Shown here: piece after piece, positions 29,201-36,341 of the stretch
Position numbering within the stretch: the first letter of the stretch is position 1
How the letters are laid out: each line of letters opens with the position of its first letter
DNA from: Bubalus kerabau
Lineage: Eukaryota > Chordata > Mammalia > Artiodactyla > Bovidae
DNA length: 64,000 nucleotides
Assembly (NCBI RefSeq): GCF_029407905.1
Contig: NC_073630.1
Span: 49,005,001 to 49,069,000 of the forward strand
Direction of reading: 5' to 3'
Position numbers and translations under genes: made by a program
Notes under the pieces: generated by a model
Told to the model about the DNA's origin: nothing
The model's database searches: none
What the model saw: only the letters and a program-made list of their open reading frames with translations

Positions 29201-32200
29201 TTTTATTTCATAGTTTTTAAATTACCCAGATAGTAACCTCCCTCCTTCTAAATTAGATTTTCTCAAATATGAACGTTATTAAGGATTATGTCAGATAGAC
29301 TATAAAAACTATGAGTCATTAATTCTCTTGAAATTTTCTTTGAGTCCTTCTTCATGCAGTTTGGGTTGATTTATCTCGAGTGGACTTTCAAGATCATTTA
29401 AATAAATCCCCCAGTTTTAGTGTTAAGGAATCTGGGGCATTTGAGTTGAGTGGAGAAATGCATAAATTAAAATCAAAGTATTTAATTGTAAAGCTCAGGA
29501 AAGTGAGAAATAAGGAATGAATAATTCACACAGCTTTTAATAAGCCATTTTAATTTTTAATTATCGGACTTGATTCTTAATGACAAATTAATCATAATTT
29601 AAAAATTGTTTTTGTAGGATGGCAGGAAATGGAACCATTGCTTTCTCTGCAAAAAGTGTGTAAAGCCTTGTAAGTATTTAGACTTAGTGTTTGAGATCCT
29701 ATGAAAACATTTGGGTTTTTCTTCATCTAAATAGAATTTTTATTGAACTGTATTTACAAAAGAAAAAAATTAATATAGAGACTTACATTAATTTACTTTC
29801 TTTTTAATTTTTACACTTATTAAAATGAACTTTCTCTTCTTCAGAGAGAGATGACTTTACCTTGTTTGGTTTGGCTTATTTTAGGAGGATTTTGTATTGT
29901 TCAGCCAGTCCCCATTGTATCAGTGGTTTGTGACTCATTGCAGAAGGGTGGAATTTGTTGCCACGTATCAGAAAGAAGTTAGCTGGTTTATGTGGGATTC
30001 CAATCTGTTAACCTTGGCCTCTTTAGCCAAACTATAATTAGCTAGGCAAAGCGATCACAATATTTGAAGTAAACACTATTCATACTTCCTCATCATAAAG
30101 ATTAATCTAATGAAAAATTCTATTAAATGAACCTCTTCTAAAACCTAATTTTTTATTTTACAGCCTGGATCCACTGTAGCATTTGCAATCACTGTGCTCT
30201 TCCAGATCATTCTTGCAAGGGCCCTAAAGACGGCTGCTTTATTTGTGGTGAATTAGATCATAAACGGAGTGCTTGTCCTAACATCTCTACATCTAAGAAA
30301 GTTAACAAGTTAGTTGAATTCCTTTATTTACTAGAAAAAATTTTTCTTGTGTACAGAACAGTCCACAAAAGTGTGCAATAACTGAAGGATCCATAAGTGC
30401 TGAATTAATTGTTGCTGTCAGTGTCAGGCATTGTTTGCATAGATGGGGAGGAAGGGTATCAGGGTGAGTCAGAGAGCCTAAGATTTTACAGGCAAGACCA
30501 GTAAATAACCAAAATATAAGGTAGAAAATGACTGACTAACTTTCCTATACGTGTATATAATATAGTTGTTACAATTCAGAGCAACTTTATATACCAATGA
30601 CAGTAGTTGATTTAGAAATATTGGTATTTCAAATGGGCTACCTTGTGATTACATTTTTTTCTTTTTAAACTAAAGGGATGACATGTATTGATTGAGTCCT
30701 CTTGTTTTGCTGATGTGAAAACCAGATAGCTAAGTTTAATATTACATTAAAATTGAGATCAGGATAAAAATTTTGAGCAATCATATAACTTGTGATGAAA
30801 AAAACATCTTTTAGTATTAGAAGTGTTAGGTTGGTGCAGAAGTAATTGCGGTCTTGCATTGTTGAATTTTGCCATTTGATACTGGAATACATTCTTAAAT
30901 AGATGTTACTTTATACATCCTTTTAACGCACATTTCATTTCTTTTTTGCTAATGAGTTATTGTTTATTTTATATTTATTTTAGACTATAGAAATGATATT
31001 AGACAAAAAAACAAATTTGAGCAATTCTTTTATTCGAGGTCAAAATGGGTTGTAAAGCAGCAGAGACAACTCACAACATCAACAATGCGTTTGACCCAGG
31101 AACTGCTAGCATATGTACAGTGCAGTGGTGGTTCAAGAAGTTCTGTAAAGGAGACAAGAGCCTTGAAGATGAGGAGTGTAATACAGCTGGCCATAGGAGG
31201 TTGACAACGACCGATTGAGAGCCATCATTGAAGCTGATCCCCTTACAGAGAAATTGCTGAAGAACTCAACATTGACCATCCTATGGTCGTTTGGCATTTC
31301 AAGCAAATTGGAAAAGTGAAAAAGCTCAATAAATGGTTGCCTCATGAGCTGATCAAAAATAAAAAAAGTAATTGTTTTGAAGTGTCATCTCTTATTCTCG
31401 GAGAAGGCCATGGCACCCCACTCCAGTACTCTTGCCTGGAAAATCCCATGGCTGGAGGAGCCTGGTAGGCTGCAGTCCATGGGGTCGCTAAGAGTCAGAC
31501 ACGACTGAGCGACTTCACTTTCACTTTTCACTTTCATGCATTGGAGAAGGAAATGGCAACCCACTCCAGTGTTCTTGCCTGGAGAATCCCAGGGACGGGG
31601 GAACCTGGTGGGCTGCCGTCTATGGGGTTGCACAGAGTTGGACACAACCAATGCGACTTAGCAGCAGCAGTTTCTCTTATTCTGTGCAACATTTCTTGAT
31701 TGGATTGTAATGCGTGATGAAAAGTAGATTTTATATGACAGTTGTCAATGACCAGCTCAGTGGTTGGACCAAGGACAAACTCCAGTGCACTTCCCAAGGC
31801 CACACTAATACCATAAAAGGTCATGGTCACTGTTTGGTGGTCTGCTAACCTGTCTGATCCACTACAGCTCTCTGAAGCCTGCGGAAACCATTACATCTGA
31901 TAAGTATGCTCAGCAAATCGATGAGATGCACCAAAAATTGCAATGCCTGCAGTCAGTATTGGTCAACAGAATGGGCCCAATTCTCCACAACATCGCCTGA
32001 CCGCATGTCACACAGCTGCTTCAAAAGTTGAATGAATTGGACTACAAAGTTTTGCCTCTTCCACCATATTCACCTGACCTCTCGCCAACCACTTATCACA
32101 TCTTCAAGCATCTCAACAACTTTTTGCAGGGAAAATGCTTCCACAACCAGCAGGCAGCAGAAAACGCTTTCCAAGAGTTCGTCAAATCCTGAAGCACAGA

Positions 32201-35200
32201 TTTTTATGCTACAGGGATAAACAAACTTATTTCTCATGGGCAAATGTGTGTTGATTGTAATGGTTCCTATTTTGATTAATAAAGATGTGTTTGAGTCTAG
32301 CTATAATAATTTAAAATTCAGGGTCCTTAACAATTACTTTTGTACCAACCTGAATACTTGATGCTTTACTAACTACTTACGATTGTATTCTTTTCCATCT
32401 GTTTTTATTTTTTTGGTCAGTAGAAATTTTTTTCCATTAAAGCCCAGCCATTTGAATTCTGCCTACTACCTTTTCCATTGAAAAGTGGAAATGAGAGTGT
32501 CAGTAACTTAGTCGTGTCTGACTCTTTGCAACCCTATGAACTGTAGCCTGCCAGGCTCCTCTGTCCATGGAATTCTCTAGGCAAGAATACTGAAGTGGGT
32601 GGCCATTTCTTTCTCCAAGGGATCTTCCCAACCCAGGGGTCAAACCTGAGTCACTTGCATTGCAAGCAGATTCTTTACCATTGGAGCCACCAGGGAAGCC
32701 CATATTGAATCTACTTTAAATAATTATTCCCACTAAGTAATAAAGGGTAGAAGTGGTATTATAAAAATTAATTAAAGAGGTATATTGAGTCTTAGAAAAT
32801 ACTTTTCCTTATAAACCTTTAAGAATAGAATACAGTCTCATAAAGTAGGGGTGATCTAGGGGTGTTTTACTATTTACAGTTTAATTCTAGTTGCAAACAG
32901 GAGTTGGTATCATGCTCAGCCTTTGATCCTGTGATTTTATGATGCATGGAAACTGAATTTGCATTTTGGTAATACACTGTAGGCTCTTCCTTGGTTCTTA
33001 AATAGCTCTGACTAGTCTATTTGTTAGTAATATATTGTTTTCATTGAGGAAAATCATGTAGTGTCTTTCAGTACTAGATTTTATCAATTTTAATTTAAGA
33101 CCAAATCTTTTAGGACGTGGTATACCTGATAATTCTTGAATAATATCACCTTCTCTTAGAGAAGACACCTAAATTGTTAATGGTTATTTTCAGGTATTGC
33201 TTTCAAAAAGTTTTTACAATGAATTGACAAGGCATGAACTTTTTATAATAGTAAAAAATAATTTTTATGCTGTTTTTTTTTAGCCTATATGGCATAAAAG
33301 GTCTTTTCATCTTGTGTGTTTCATAGTTGTCTTATGTTACTTTAGTTTCCTTAGTATTAGTTTTCGTTTGGTTATGAACTAGAATGATGCTGGCTCCCTC
33401 TTGTGGTTAGCTCGTTTTATCAGTCACATAAATACTTGTAATTTAGAGGACAAATATCAATACCAGGTCAATTTAATTTTAAGGCAAAATAAAACAGCCA
33501 GCTGATTTATACTCAGTTTATCACTGTTTAAAGACTCTACCTCTGGAACGTTTTGTTTATTCATATTACAAATGAGTATTTTCTTTCTGTTTTTGTTTAC
33601 CATATCTTCTAGTGAAATCTGGTTCATGTTCTTATCAGTGGATAAGCCAAAGAAAATTTGTTTGAATTTTGTATACAGGCATGCATAATAACGTCATTGA
33701 TTTTGCCATCAAGAGATTATACGTCATCACATTTGCTAAATCATCACTTTCCAGGACATTTTCCTACTTTAAAATAAATGGCTAGAAAAAAAGGAAACTT
33801 TTATAACATGCACAAAACAGAACGAAGATGACTATTTTGTTTTATTTTGAACTTAAAAGATACCCTAGTGCAAAATCTAAACATGGAAAAATATTAAATT
33901 ACCAAGCAAAATTCTGAATAGTAGTCATGTGGAGCTACTAATAATAGCTAGTATTTATTTAGGAGTTACTATATGCTGAGCATTTTATATACCTGAATAA
34001 TTTATAGTAGTGTATGTAGTATCAAGGTAAAATTAAGAGCACAGTTCCCTGAATCATGCTGGTTCTGCCAACTCCTCATAGATGATTTCTTAGCCTCAGT
34101 TTCTTTCCCTAAAAAAGAAAAAGTGAGGAGAAGGAAAGGGAAGGGTGATGTCTGTCTGTCTTGTCTGTCTCCCAGCTCCTTGAAGTCAGATGTGCCCATT
34201 CATGTTCGTATTCCCAACACTTAACACGTATACTGATGGAACCAAAAGAGAGGCTGGGTTTGTCCACTAGGAGATTATATACTGTATATGAAGCTGCTTT
34301 CCCAGATTTTGGTCCTGGGAAGATCAAGAAGAAGCTTTCCCCTAGGACTTGTGGTGGTTTATAAGAAGGAGTCTAACAGTTGATATTGCTGGGCAGCCTT
34401 GGAAGTTTCCAGGTTTGCCAGTGCTGGCAGCCCCAGCCCACCCCTTTGTTCATGATATGATAAATGGCATGATTCTGCTAGCTTGGAGAAAGTGAATGAA
34501 CAGACCAGTAATCTTTCTCAGCTATAGATTGCCTGTAACTTAGTTCAGAGAGCACCTGAAACAAAGGATCTGTTTTTGTTTTCTGGTATGATTTAATATT
34601 TTTTAGAGATTGACTTTCAGCTTATTCATTTTGAAGCCAGTCTTCAAGAGACCACTAAATGTGGACATCCTGTATGGCACTTGTCAGGCTTTTAGGATAC
34701 TGAGGAAAGGAAAATTAAGACTATAAGATGAGCTTCTGTAAGCCTTTTCAGAGCTGCAGCATTTTTCTACCATTGCTAACTGTCAATGTATCGGTCTTTT
34801 TCTGAAATATGTAATTCAGGGATTTGGAGATAGAAGTGCTGAGTTGAGCAGTACAGATGTACAAGGGGGAAAAAAAAAACCCTCCCAACTCATTGGCTTG
34901 ACTATTTACCTCTGTGGTGTATTTGTCCTGAATAGATTGTTCTAAATCTGTAGTAACCATCTTTCAAAGAAATTTCTTCTCTAAAACATTTTGCTTGGTC
35001 AGGACTATATCTCCTTGTTACTGTGGTTAGGATTCTGAGGATTTATGCTTATAATACAGTAAATTCTTTCCCTTCTGTTTTCTTATTTAGTTAGCTAGTT
35101 AATTAAACTTCAACATAATTACATAATTCACTGTGCTCATTCTCCAAAATAATTTAGCACCTTGTTTTTCAGAGCTGTCAGAAAGCAGAAGCAAAGAAAA

Positions 35201-35308
35201 AGCAATAAGATGAAAATGGAGACCACTAAAGGACAATCCATGAATCATACATCTGCTACAAGGAAGAAGAAAAGGAGAGAAAGAACCCATCAATATCTTT
35301 GCTCTTAA
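1953..35308 (+). CDS. ZCCHC4: ZCCHC4, 28S rRNA adenine-N6 methyltransferase (3' ten coding exons, joined; 5' part outside window)
   Basis: Coding segments 1953-2228, 2656-2736, 10903-10975, 16628-16778, 18332-18432, 26390-26511, 26768-26843, 29618-29669, 30164-30308 and 35173-35308 join in one frame to about 403 residues plus stop. They match the human protein from about residue 111 of 513. ZCCHC4 deposits N6-methyladenosine on 28S rRNA and acts in the nucleolus. Parts visible in order: the start of the methyltransferase fold with the VLCVGTP strand, the DPPF catalytic motif typical of adenine-N6 methyltransferases, a region with repeated CxxC and HC pairs, a CCHC knuckle (C-x2-C-x4-H-x4-C), and a basic Lys/Arg-rich tail. 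The N-terminal GRF zinc finger must lie upstream. All internal introns are GT-AG and every phase agrees. No frameshift or stop is seen in the exons, so the gene looks intact. Confidence 0.96.
2229..2655 (+). other. ZCCHC4: ZCCHC4 intron, no repeat recognised
   Basis: 427-nt GT-AG intron, AT-rich, with nothing else seen. Confidence 0.85.
2656..2736 (+). CDS. ZCCHC4: ZCCHC4 coding exon
   Basis: 81 nt, acceptor tttag, donor gtaggt. It encodes LHELIRLKESGGTKSNIRS then LLLDIDF, part of the methyltransferase fold (acidic LLLDIDF strand). It is flanked by split Arg codons on both sides, so skipping it would keep frame but remove this strand. Confidence 0.94.
2891..3076 (-). mobile_element. Bov-tA SINE
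   Basis: Complement of the Bov-A body and tRNA-like head. The pattern agrrtactggagtgggt and gatcgaacccc is evident. Flanks are degraded. Confidence 0.88.
3077..4030. other. ZCCHC4 intron, nothing recognised
   Basis: AT-rich intronic sequence without recognisable repeat, RNA gene or conserved frame. Confidence 0.5.
4210..4251. repeat. 21-bp direct tandem duplication
   Basis: ctccttacttctcctgataa plus g occurs twice back to back (4210-4230 and 4231-4251) with no mismatch. Confidence 0.95.
4560..4735 (-). repeat. MIR SINE
   Basis: Antisense MIR core: fragments such as aaactgaggtacaaagaaat and taacttgaccaaagtcacag are typical. Confidence 0.7.
5686..5930. mobile_element. Bov-A/Bov-tA SINE material in head-to-head orientation
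   Basis: 5686-5772 is a Bov-A monomer in + orientation (ggagaaggcagtggcaaccc). 5773-5930 is Bov-A/tA material in - orientation. Together they could form a hairpin in RNA. Confidence 0.8.
6301..6977. other. ZCCHC4 intron, nothing recognised
   Basis: No repeat or conserved coding seen apart from a weak L1-like start. Confidence 0.5.
6978..7223 (-). mobile_element. CHR-type (cetartiodactyl) SINE
   Basis: Read on the complement it starts ggacttccctggtggtccag and ends in the tract before caggcaaaaataaatggaag, the layout of CHR SINEs. It supports a cetartiodactyl origin. Confidence 0.85.
7255..8276 (+). mobile_element. BovB LINE, 5'-truncated, degraded ORF2
   Basis: Begins inside the reverse transcriptase region (cf. 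PDHLTCLLRNLYAGQEA, ILSPWLCNLY) and runs through the C-terminal part (YSLEGLMLMLKLKLQYFGHQ) to the 3' end. Several frameshifts and stops are present; the RT active-site region is destroyed. Confidence 0.92.
8277..8865. other. ZCCHC4 intron, nothing recognised
   Basis: AT-rich unique-looking sequence. Confidence 0.5.
8880..9042 (+). mobile_element. L1-BT 3' end, 5'-truncated insertion
   Basis: Matches the 3' terminus of the L1 at 35991-36180 and ends in an A-rich tail. It is flanked by a 14-bp duplication aaaaagggattgta at 8866-8879 and 9043-9056. Confidence 0.93.
9057..9547. other. ZCCHC4 intron, nothing recognised
   Basis: AT-rich; no repeat identified. Confidence 0.5.
9548..9768 (-). repeat. 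MIR SINE
   Basis: Antisense MIR over nearly its full length, with ttttcccattttgcagatga and the acagctagtaactgagag segment. Confidence 0.88.
9769..10902. other. ZCCHC4 intron, nothing recognised
   Basis: AT-rich sequence leading to the exon at 10903. No known repeat seen. Confidence 0.5.
10903..10975 (+). CDS. ZCCHC4: ZCCHC4 coding exon
   Basis: 73 nt, acceptor ttttacag, donor gtaaga. It encodes YSQFYMEDSFCHYNMFNHHF then FDGK. It is isolated by introns of 8.2 kb and 5.7 kb. Skipping would shift frame. Confidence 0.95.
11140..11540 (+). repeat. L2 LINE 3' region
   Basis: Diverged but ordered match to L2 (gcttttgccatgctgttccc, then the ccctgttccaagttccttt part). Confidence 0.65.
11541..11995. 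other. ZCCHC4 intron, nothing recognised
   Basis: Mixed sequence with A-runs and no identified element. Confidence 0.5.
11996..12346 (-). mobile_element. Bov-tA SINE with a second partial unit
   Basis: A short GTGCT repeat (about 11998-12020) is followed by antisense Bov-A body and tRNA-like head to 12222. A second antisense Bov-tA 5' portion follows (12223-12346). Confidence 0.88.
12347..13854. other. ZCCHC4 intron, nothing recognised
   Basis: 1.5 kb with no repeat, RNA gene or conserved coding that I can identify. Confidence 0.5.
13857..13941 (+). mobile_element. L1-BT 3' end (first of two)
   Basis: Short L1 3'-terminal piece (gaggaacacgtgtgtacctg onward) with an A-rich tail. Confidence 0.85.
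13956..14150 (+). mobile_element. L1-BT 3' end (second, inserted beside the first)
   Basis: Longer 3'-terminal piece. The 14-bp duplication aaaatgccagccac at 13942-13955 and 14151-14164 shows it is a separate retrotransposition event just after the tail of the first. Confidence 0.92.
14165..14837. other. ZCCHC4 intron, nothing recognised
   Basis: No repeat or gene recognised. Confidence 0.5.
14838..16038 (-). mobile_element. BovB LINE, 5'-truncated, with long RT remnant
   Basis: Antisense. The complement of 15397-16038 is an open 213-codon segment with RT motifs CFIDYAKAFDCVDQNKLW, RQGCILSPCLFNLY and YLDDTTL. The active-site box is Y-L-D-D where YADD is usual. The C-terminal part follows in another frame (15222-15467, 14973-15194) to the 3' end at 14838. 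Confidence 0.93.
16039..16627. other. ZCCHC4 intron, nothing recognised
   Basis: No element identified before the exon at 16628. Confidence 0.5.
16628..16778 (+). CDS. ZCCHC4: ZCCHC4 coding exon with DPPF catalytic motif
   Basis: 151 nt, acceptor gttccag, donor gtgtgt. It encodes AALEVCKTFLQEDKGEG, then VIMVTDPPFGGLVEPLAV and onward to KEGHSQ. The D-P-P-F tetrapeptide is the adenine-N6 methyltransferase catalytic motif and it is intact. The last base starts an Asp codon completed by the next exon. Confidence 0.96.
16779..17611. other. ZCCHC4 intron with one L2-like stretch
   Basis: 17050-17175 resembles a mammalian-wide repeat end (atgttccaggtactgtttag, ctctgccctcatggacctta). The rest is unrecognised. 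Confidence 0.45.
17612..17825 (+). repeat. MIR SINE
   Basis: Sense MIR: gcttggtt-type body, cggtttccccatctatgata and the cctagcattgtgctcagcct segment. Confidence 0.8.
17826..18331. other. ZCCHC4 intron, nothing recognised
   Basis: No element identified. Confidence 0.5.
18332..18432 (+). CDS. ZCCHC4: ZCCHC4 coding exon
   Basis: 101 nt, acceptor ccattag, donor gtatag. It encodes the end of the methyltransferase domain, with IFWIFPYFFESRICQFFP then NFCMLDYQ. Phase matches both neighbours. Confidence 0.95.
18433..19261. other. ZCCHC4 intron with a possible MER5-like remnant
   Basis: 18584-18752 starts gcagtggttcctggtg and has internal resemblance to MER5-type elements, but it is weak. The rest is unrecognised. 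Confidence 0.4.
19262..19465 (-). mobile_element. L1 3' UTR remnant split by an AT repeat
   Basis: 19262-19330 and 19401-19465 resemble an antisense ruminant L1 3' UTR (gtgttactttcaggtgtaca). Confidence 0.6.
19327..19400. repeat. AT-rich simple repeat (ATATT/TATTA type)
   Basis: A long run of tattatat permutations, self-complementary and able to form hairpins. Confidence 0.9.
19572..19783. mobile_element. Tigger/TcMar-like non-autonomous DNA element
   Basis: It begins gagttgacccttgaataatc and ends with the inverted counterpart caggggtcaactg, with TA on both sides. The interior (gggggttaggggtgcagt) fits the Tigger-related MITE group. Confidence 0.72.
20026..20298 (-). mobile_element. Bov-A2 SINE
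   Basis: Two antisense Bov-A monomers, flanked by a 14-bp duplication aatattgtacataa at 20012-20025 and 20299-20312. Confidence 0.95.
20313..20744. other. ZCCHC4 intron, nothing recognised
   Basis: No element identified. Confidence 0.5.
20745..20960 (+). repeat. MIR SINE
   Basis: Sense MIR (gagctctggagttgaaaagg, ggttttaatcctagttctgg). Confidence 0.8.
21106..21225 (-). mobile_element. BovB 3'-end fragment
   Basis: gttgttgttcagtcactagg and ggcttccctgtccttcgcta are the antisense BovB 3' terminus. Confidence 0.85.
21226..22150. other. ZCCHC4 intron, nothing recognised
   Basis: Includes T-rich stretches around 21690-21780 but no identified element. Confidence 0.5.
22151..22265 (+). repeat. MIR SINE (part of local duplication copy 1)
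   Basis: Sense MIR with gagtcctagcactgcctttt and ggtctctgtttccttacctg. Confidence 0.8.
22180..22316. repeat. Local direct duplication, copy 1
   Basis: 137 bp almost identical to 22856-22993 (about five differences including one inserted G). The repeated piece starts inside the MIR and continues past it. Confidence 0.93.
22856..22993. repeat. Local direct duplication, copy 2
   Basis: 138 bp, same orientation as copy 1, 676 bp downstream. Just outside it lie gaataaggtttttaac on the left and gtaaaaaaccttattg on the right, which are inverted relative to each other. Confidence 0.93.
23000..24061. other. ZCCHC4 intron, nothing recognised
   Basis: The first 40 bases are palindromic ATATTA-rich sequence. 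The rest has no identified element. Confidence 0.5.
24062..24570 (+). repeat. Ancient CR1/L3-like LINE 3' end
   Basis: The order of blocks (agaattttaaagttggaaac, ctaatcattagaaaattttc, ctaaccattggtcctacttc, atgacaccccttcagttata) follows CR1/L3-type mammalian elements. It is diverged but long. Confidence 0.62.
24571..24881. other. ZCCHC4 intron, nothing recognised
   Basis: No element identified. Confidence 0.45.
24882..25118 (-). mobile_element. BovB 3'-end fragment
   Basis: Antisense BovB terminus from gttcagtcagttcagtcgct to ccaaagtttt, where it is truncated. The junction is followed by a 25-bp sequence also found at 22646. Confidence 0.92.
25313..25487 (+). mobile_element. MER5A (hAT-Charlie) non-autonomous element
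   Basis: Full-length match: cagtgtttctcaaactttag at the start, ccccacccccagagtttgtg in the middle, caccacactttgagag at the end as terminal inverted repeat. Confidence 0.92.
25770..25935 (-). repeat. MIR SINE
   Basis: Antisense MIR (cagatgaaaatgatgcaggc, aagtgagcggcagagccact). Confidence 0.75.
25936..26389. other. ZCCHC4 intron, nothing recognised
   Basis: Ends in a T run of about 20 that serves as the polypyrimidine tract of the exon at 26390. Confidence 0.55.
26390..26511 (+). CDS. ZCCHC4: ZCCHC4 coding exon
   Basis: 122 nt preceded by a run of about 20 T and acceptor tttctag; donor gtaaga. It encodes [20 protein letters not shown] then VRIFTNIPPNKVILPIEEGY, linking the methyltransferase fold to the zinc-binding part. 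Confidence 0.95.
26768..26843 (+). CDS. ZCCHC4: ZCCHC4 coding exon (Cys-rich)
   Basis: 76 nt, acceptor tccttag, donor gtatag. It encodes FCPLCQRYVSLENQHC then EHCNSCTSK, with three CxxC pairs that begin the zinc-binding region. Only a 256-nt intron separates it from the previous exon. Confidence 0.95.
26996..28250 (+). mobile_element. BovB LINE, 5'-truncated, degraded
   Basis: Sense BovB with RT block CFIDYAKAFDCVDHNKLW (about 27179-27235), then frameshifted RT and C-terminal parts to the 3' end (gcttagcaattgaacaagaa). It lies in the intron 153 bases after the exon ending 26843. Confidence 0.93.
28515..28640 (-). repeat. MIR SINE fragment
   Basis: Antisense MIR (tgtgccaggccctgtcttaa). Confidence 0.65.
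28641..29617. other. ZCCHC4 intron, nothing recognised
   Basis: AT-rich; a chance 79-codon frame at 28914-29153 shows no family features. Confidence 0.5.
29618..29669 (+). CDS. ZCCHC4: ZCCHC4 coding exon (short, Cys-rich)
   Basis: 52 nt, acceptor tttgtag, donor gtaagt. It encodes DGRKWNHCFLCKKCVKP and the first base of a Ser codon, adding further zinc ligands (HCFLCKKC). Confidence 0.94.
29670..30163 (+). other. ZCCHC4: ZCCHC4 intron, nothing recognised
   Basis: 494-nt GT-AG intron with no repeat identified. Confidence 0.8.
30164..30308 (+). CDS. ZCCHC4: ZCCHC4 coding exon with CCHC zinc knuckle
   Basis: 145 nt, acceptor tttacag, donor gttagt after AA. It encodes WIHCSICNHCALPDHSC and then the knuckle CFICGELDHKRSAC, which fits C-x2-C-x4-H-x4-C. 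The donor is fixed by frame: AA joins the A of the last exon to give Lys. Confidence 0.94.
30309..30825. other. ZCCHC4 intron, nothing recognised
   Basis: No element identified upstream of the mariner copy. Confidence 0.5.
30993..32281 (+). pseudogene. Mariner transposase pseudogene, split by a SINE
   Basis: Recognisable pieces run MGCKAAETTHNINNAF (from about 31045), VQWWFKKFCKGDKSLEDEE, HFKQIGKVKKLNKW and, after the SINE, SEKYAQQIDEMHQK-like and PPYSPDLSP-like segments. Frameshifts and stops break it. Of the catalytic acidic triad, the first Asp (about 31716) is still coded but followed by a stop, the HDNARPH box reads with Asn and a stop, and the third position is Thr. It cannot make active transposase. 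Confidence 0.9.
31399..31672 (+). mobile_element. Bov-A2 SINE nested in the mariner
   Basis: Two Bov-A monomers ending in agcagcagcag. The 11-bp duplication tctcttattct at 31388-31398 and 31673-31683 is exact. Confidence 0.96.
32486..32701 (-). mobile_element. Bov-tA SINE
   Basis: Antisense body and complete tRNA-like head ending ccaccagggaagccc. Confidence 0.92.
32702..35172. other. ZCCHC4: Last ZCCHC4 intron, mostly unrecognised
   Basis: Weak MIR-like bits at 33940-34000 (-) and 34025-34120 (+). Two ACGTCA (CRE-like) hexamers lie at about 33694 and 33721. The rest shows no repeat or coding. Confidence 0.5.
35173..35308 (+). CDS. ZCCHC4: ZCCHC4 terminal coding exon and stop
   Basis: 136 nt from acceptor tttttcag to the TAA at 35306-35308. 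It encodes a very basic tail with KQKQRKSNK and RKKKRRERTHQYLCS. The run of Lys/Arg could serve in RNA contact or nucleolar targeting (inference). Confidence 0.95.
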
Positions 35309-35745
35309 ATGTCCAGTGACTTGAGAATAAGAAAGATTTATAGTCCAACCTTTGATGCCATTTTCTGAAAGTGCCATGTTAGACTTAAATTCTGTTGCTT
35401 TCAAAGGTATGCACCTTTCTAAGCTTGAAAATAAGGAGGTGGTATTTTGCTGGTTTATAGACACCCCCCCTTAATACCCCCCTCCCCACACACACACACA
35501 CACACACACACTGCAGCCCCTCTGGAGACCTTCACTGACTTACTAGCTTTTGGTGCCTTTTTTCTCTCTTTACATCTCTTCCAGTCATATTATTTTAGCC
35601 TCTTTTATCTGAAAAATGGGCACAGAGCATTCTTTTGCAGAAACAAAGAAAAAAATAAGAATGAAAACCTGAGGTTTTGTTTATATTGAACATAGGAATA
35701 TGTTGTTAGATATTTTAAATTAAATGTTAAAATACTGTACAGTGG
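35309..35745 (+). other. ZCCHC4: ZCCHC4 3' UTR with candidate poly(A) signal
   Basis: Non-coding sequence follows the stop. There is no AATAAA, but ATTAAA lies at 35719-35724 and a T/GT-rich stretch at about 35775-35797 could be the downstream element. A second ATTAAA is at 35863-35868. The true 3' end cannot be settled by eye. A CA repeat lies inside. Confidence 0.45.
35486..35511. repeat. (CA)13 microsatellite in ZCCHC4 3' UTR
   Basis: Thirteen CA units follow a C-rich stretch. The length is enough to be polymorphic between animals. Confidence 0.9.
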
Positions 35746-35974
35746 CTTAAATCTCACTTGTAAAGAGAAATACAGTGTACAGTTGTTGTTTTTTTAAGAC
35801 AGAATCTGAAGATGGAAAGAATTTTGACAAAGGCAGTCTAAAACAATTATGGTTATATTAATATTAAATATTAATTTTTCAACTACTCTTTGCAGTTATC
35901 CTTTGATGGTATAGAATCACCTAAATGTTTGTTGAATTATGACTTGCTCTGTCGTCTTATTGTCTTTTAACTTA

Positions 35975-35990
35975 TGCAGGATGTTTCTTT
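35975..35990. repeat. Target-site duplication of L1, left copy
   Basis: tgcaggatgtttcttt, identical to 44364-44379. Its right edge merges with the L1 tail (T run). Confidence 0.95.
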
Positions 35991-36341
35991 TTTTTTTTTT
36001 TTTAAATTTTATTTTATTTTTAAACTTTACATAACTGTATTAGATTTGCCAAATATCAAAATGAATCCGCCACAGGTTTACATGTGTTCCCCATCCTGAA
36101 CCCTCCTCCCTCCTCCCTCCCCATTCCATCCCTCTGGGTCGTCCCAGTGTACCAGCCCCAAGCATCCAGTATCGTGCATCGAACCTGGCGGCAACTCATT
36201 TCATACATGATATTTTACATGTTTCAATGCCATTCTCCCAAATCTTCCCACCCTCTCCCTCTCCCACAGACTCCATAAGACTGTTCTATACATCAGTGTC
36301 TCTTTTGCTGTCTCGTACACAGGGTTATTGTTACCATCTTT

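Larger units (their letters stand above)
30826..32353 (+). mobile_element. Mariner (Hsmar1-related) DNA transposon
   Basis: Left terminus ttaggttggtgcagaagtaa and right terminus caattacttttgtaccaacc are imperfect inverted repeats of the mariner/MADE1 type. The interior carries a transposase relic. Without the nested SINE and its duplicated target the element is about 1.24 kb, close to full length. Confidence 0.93.
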
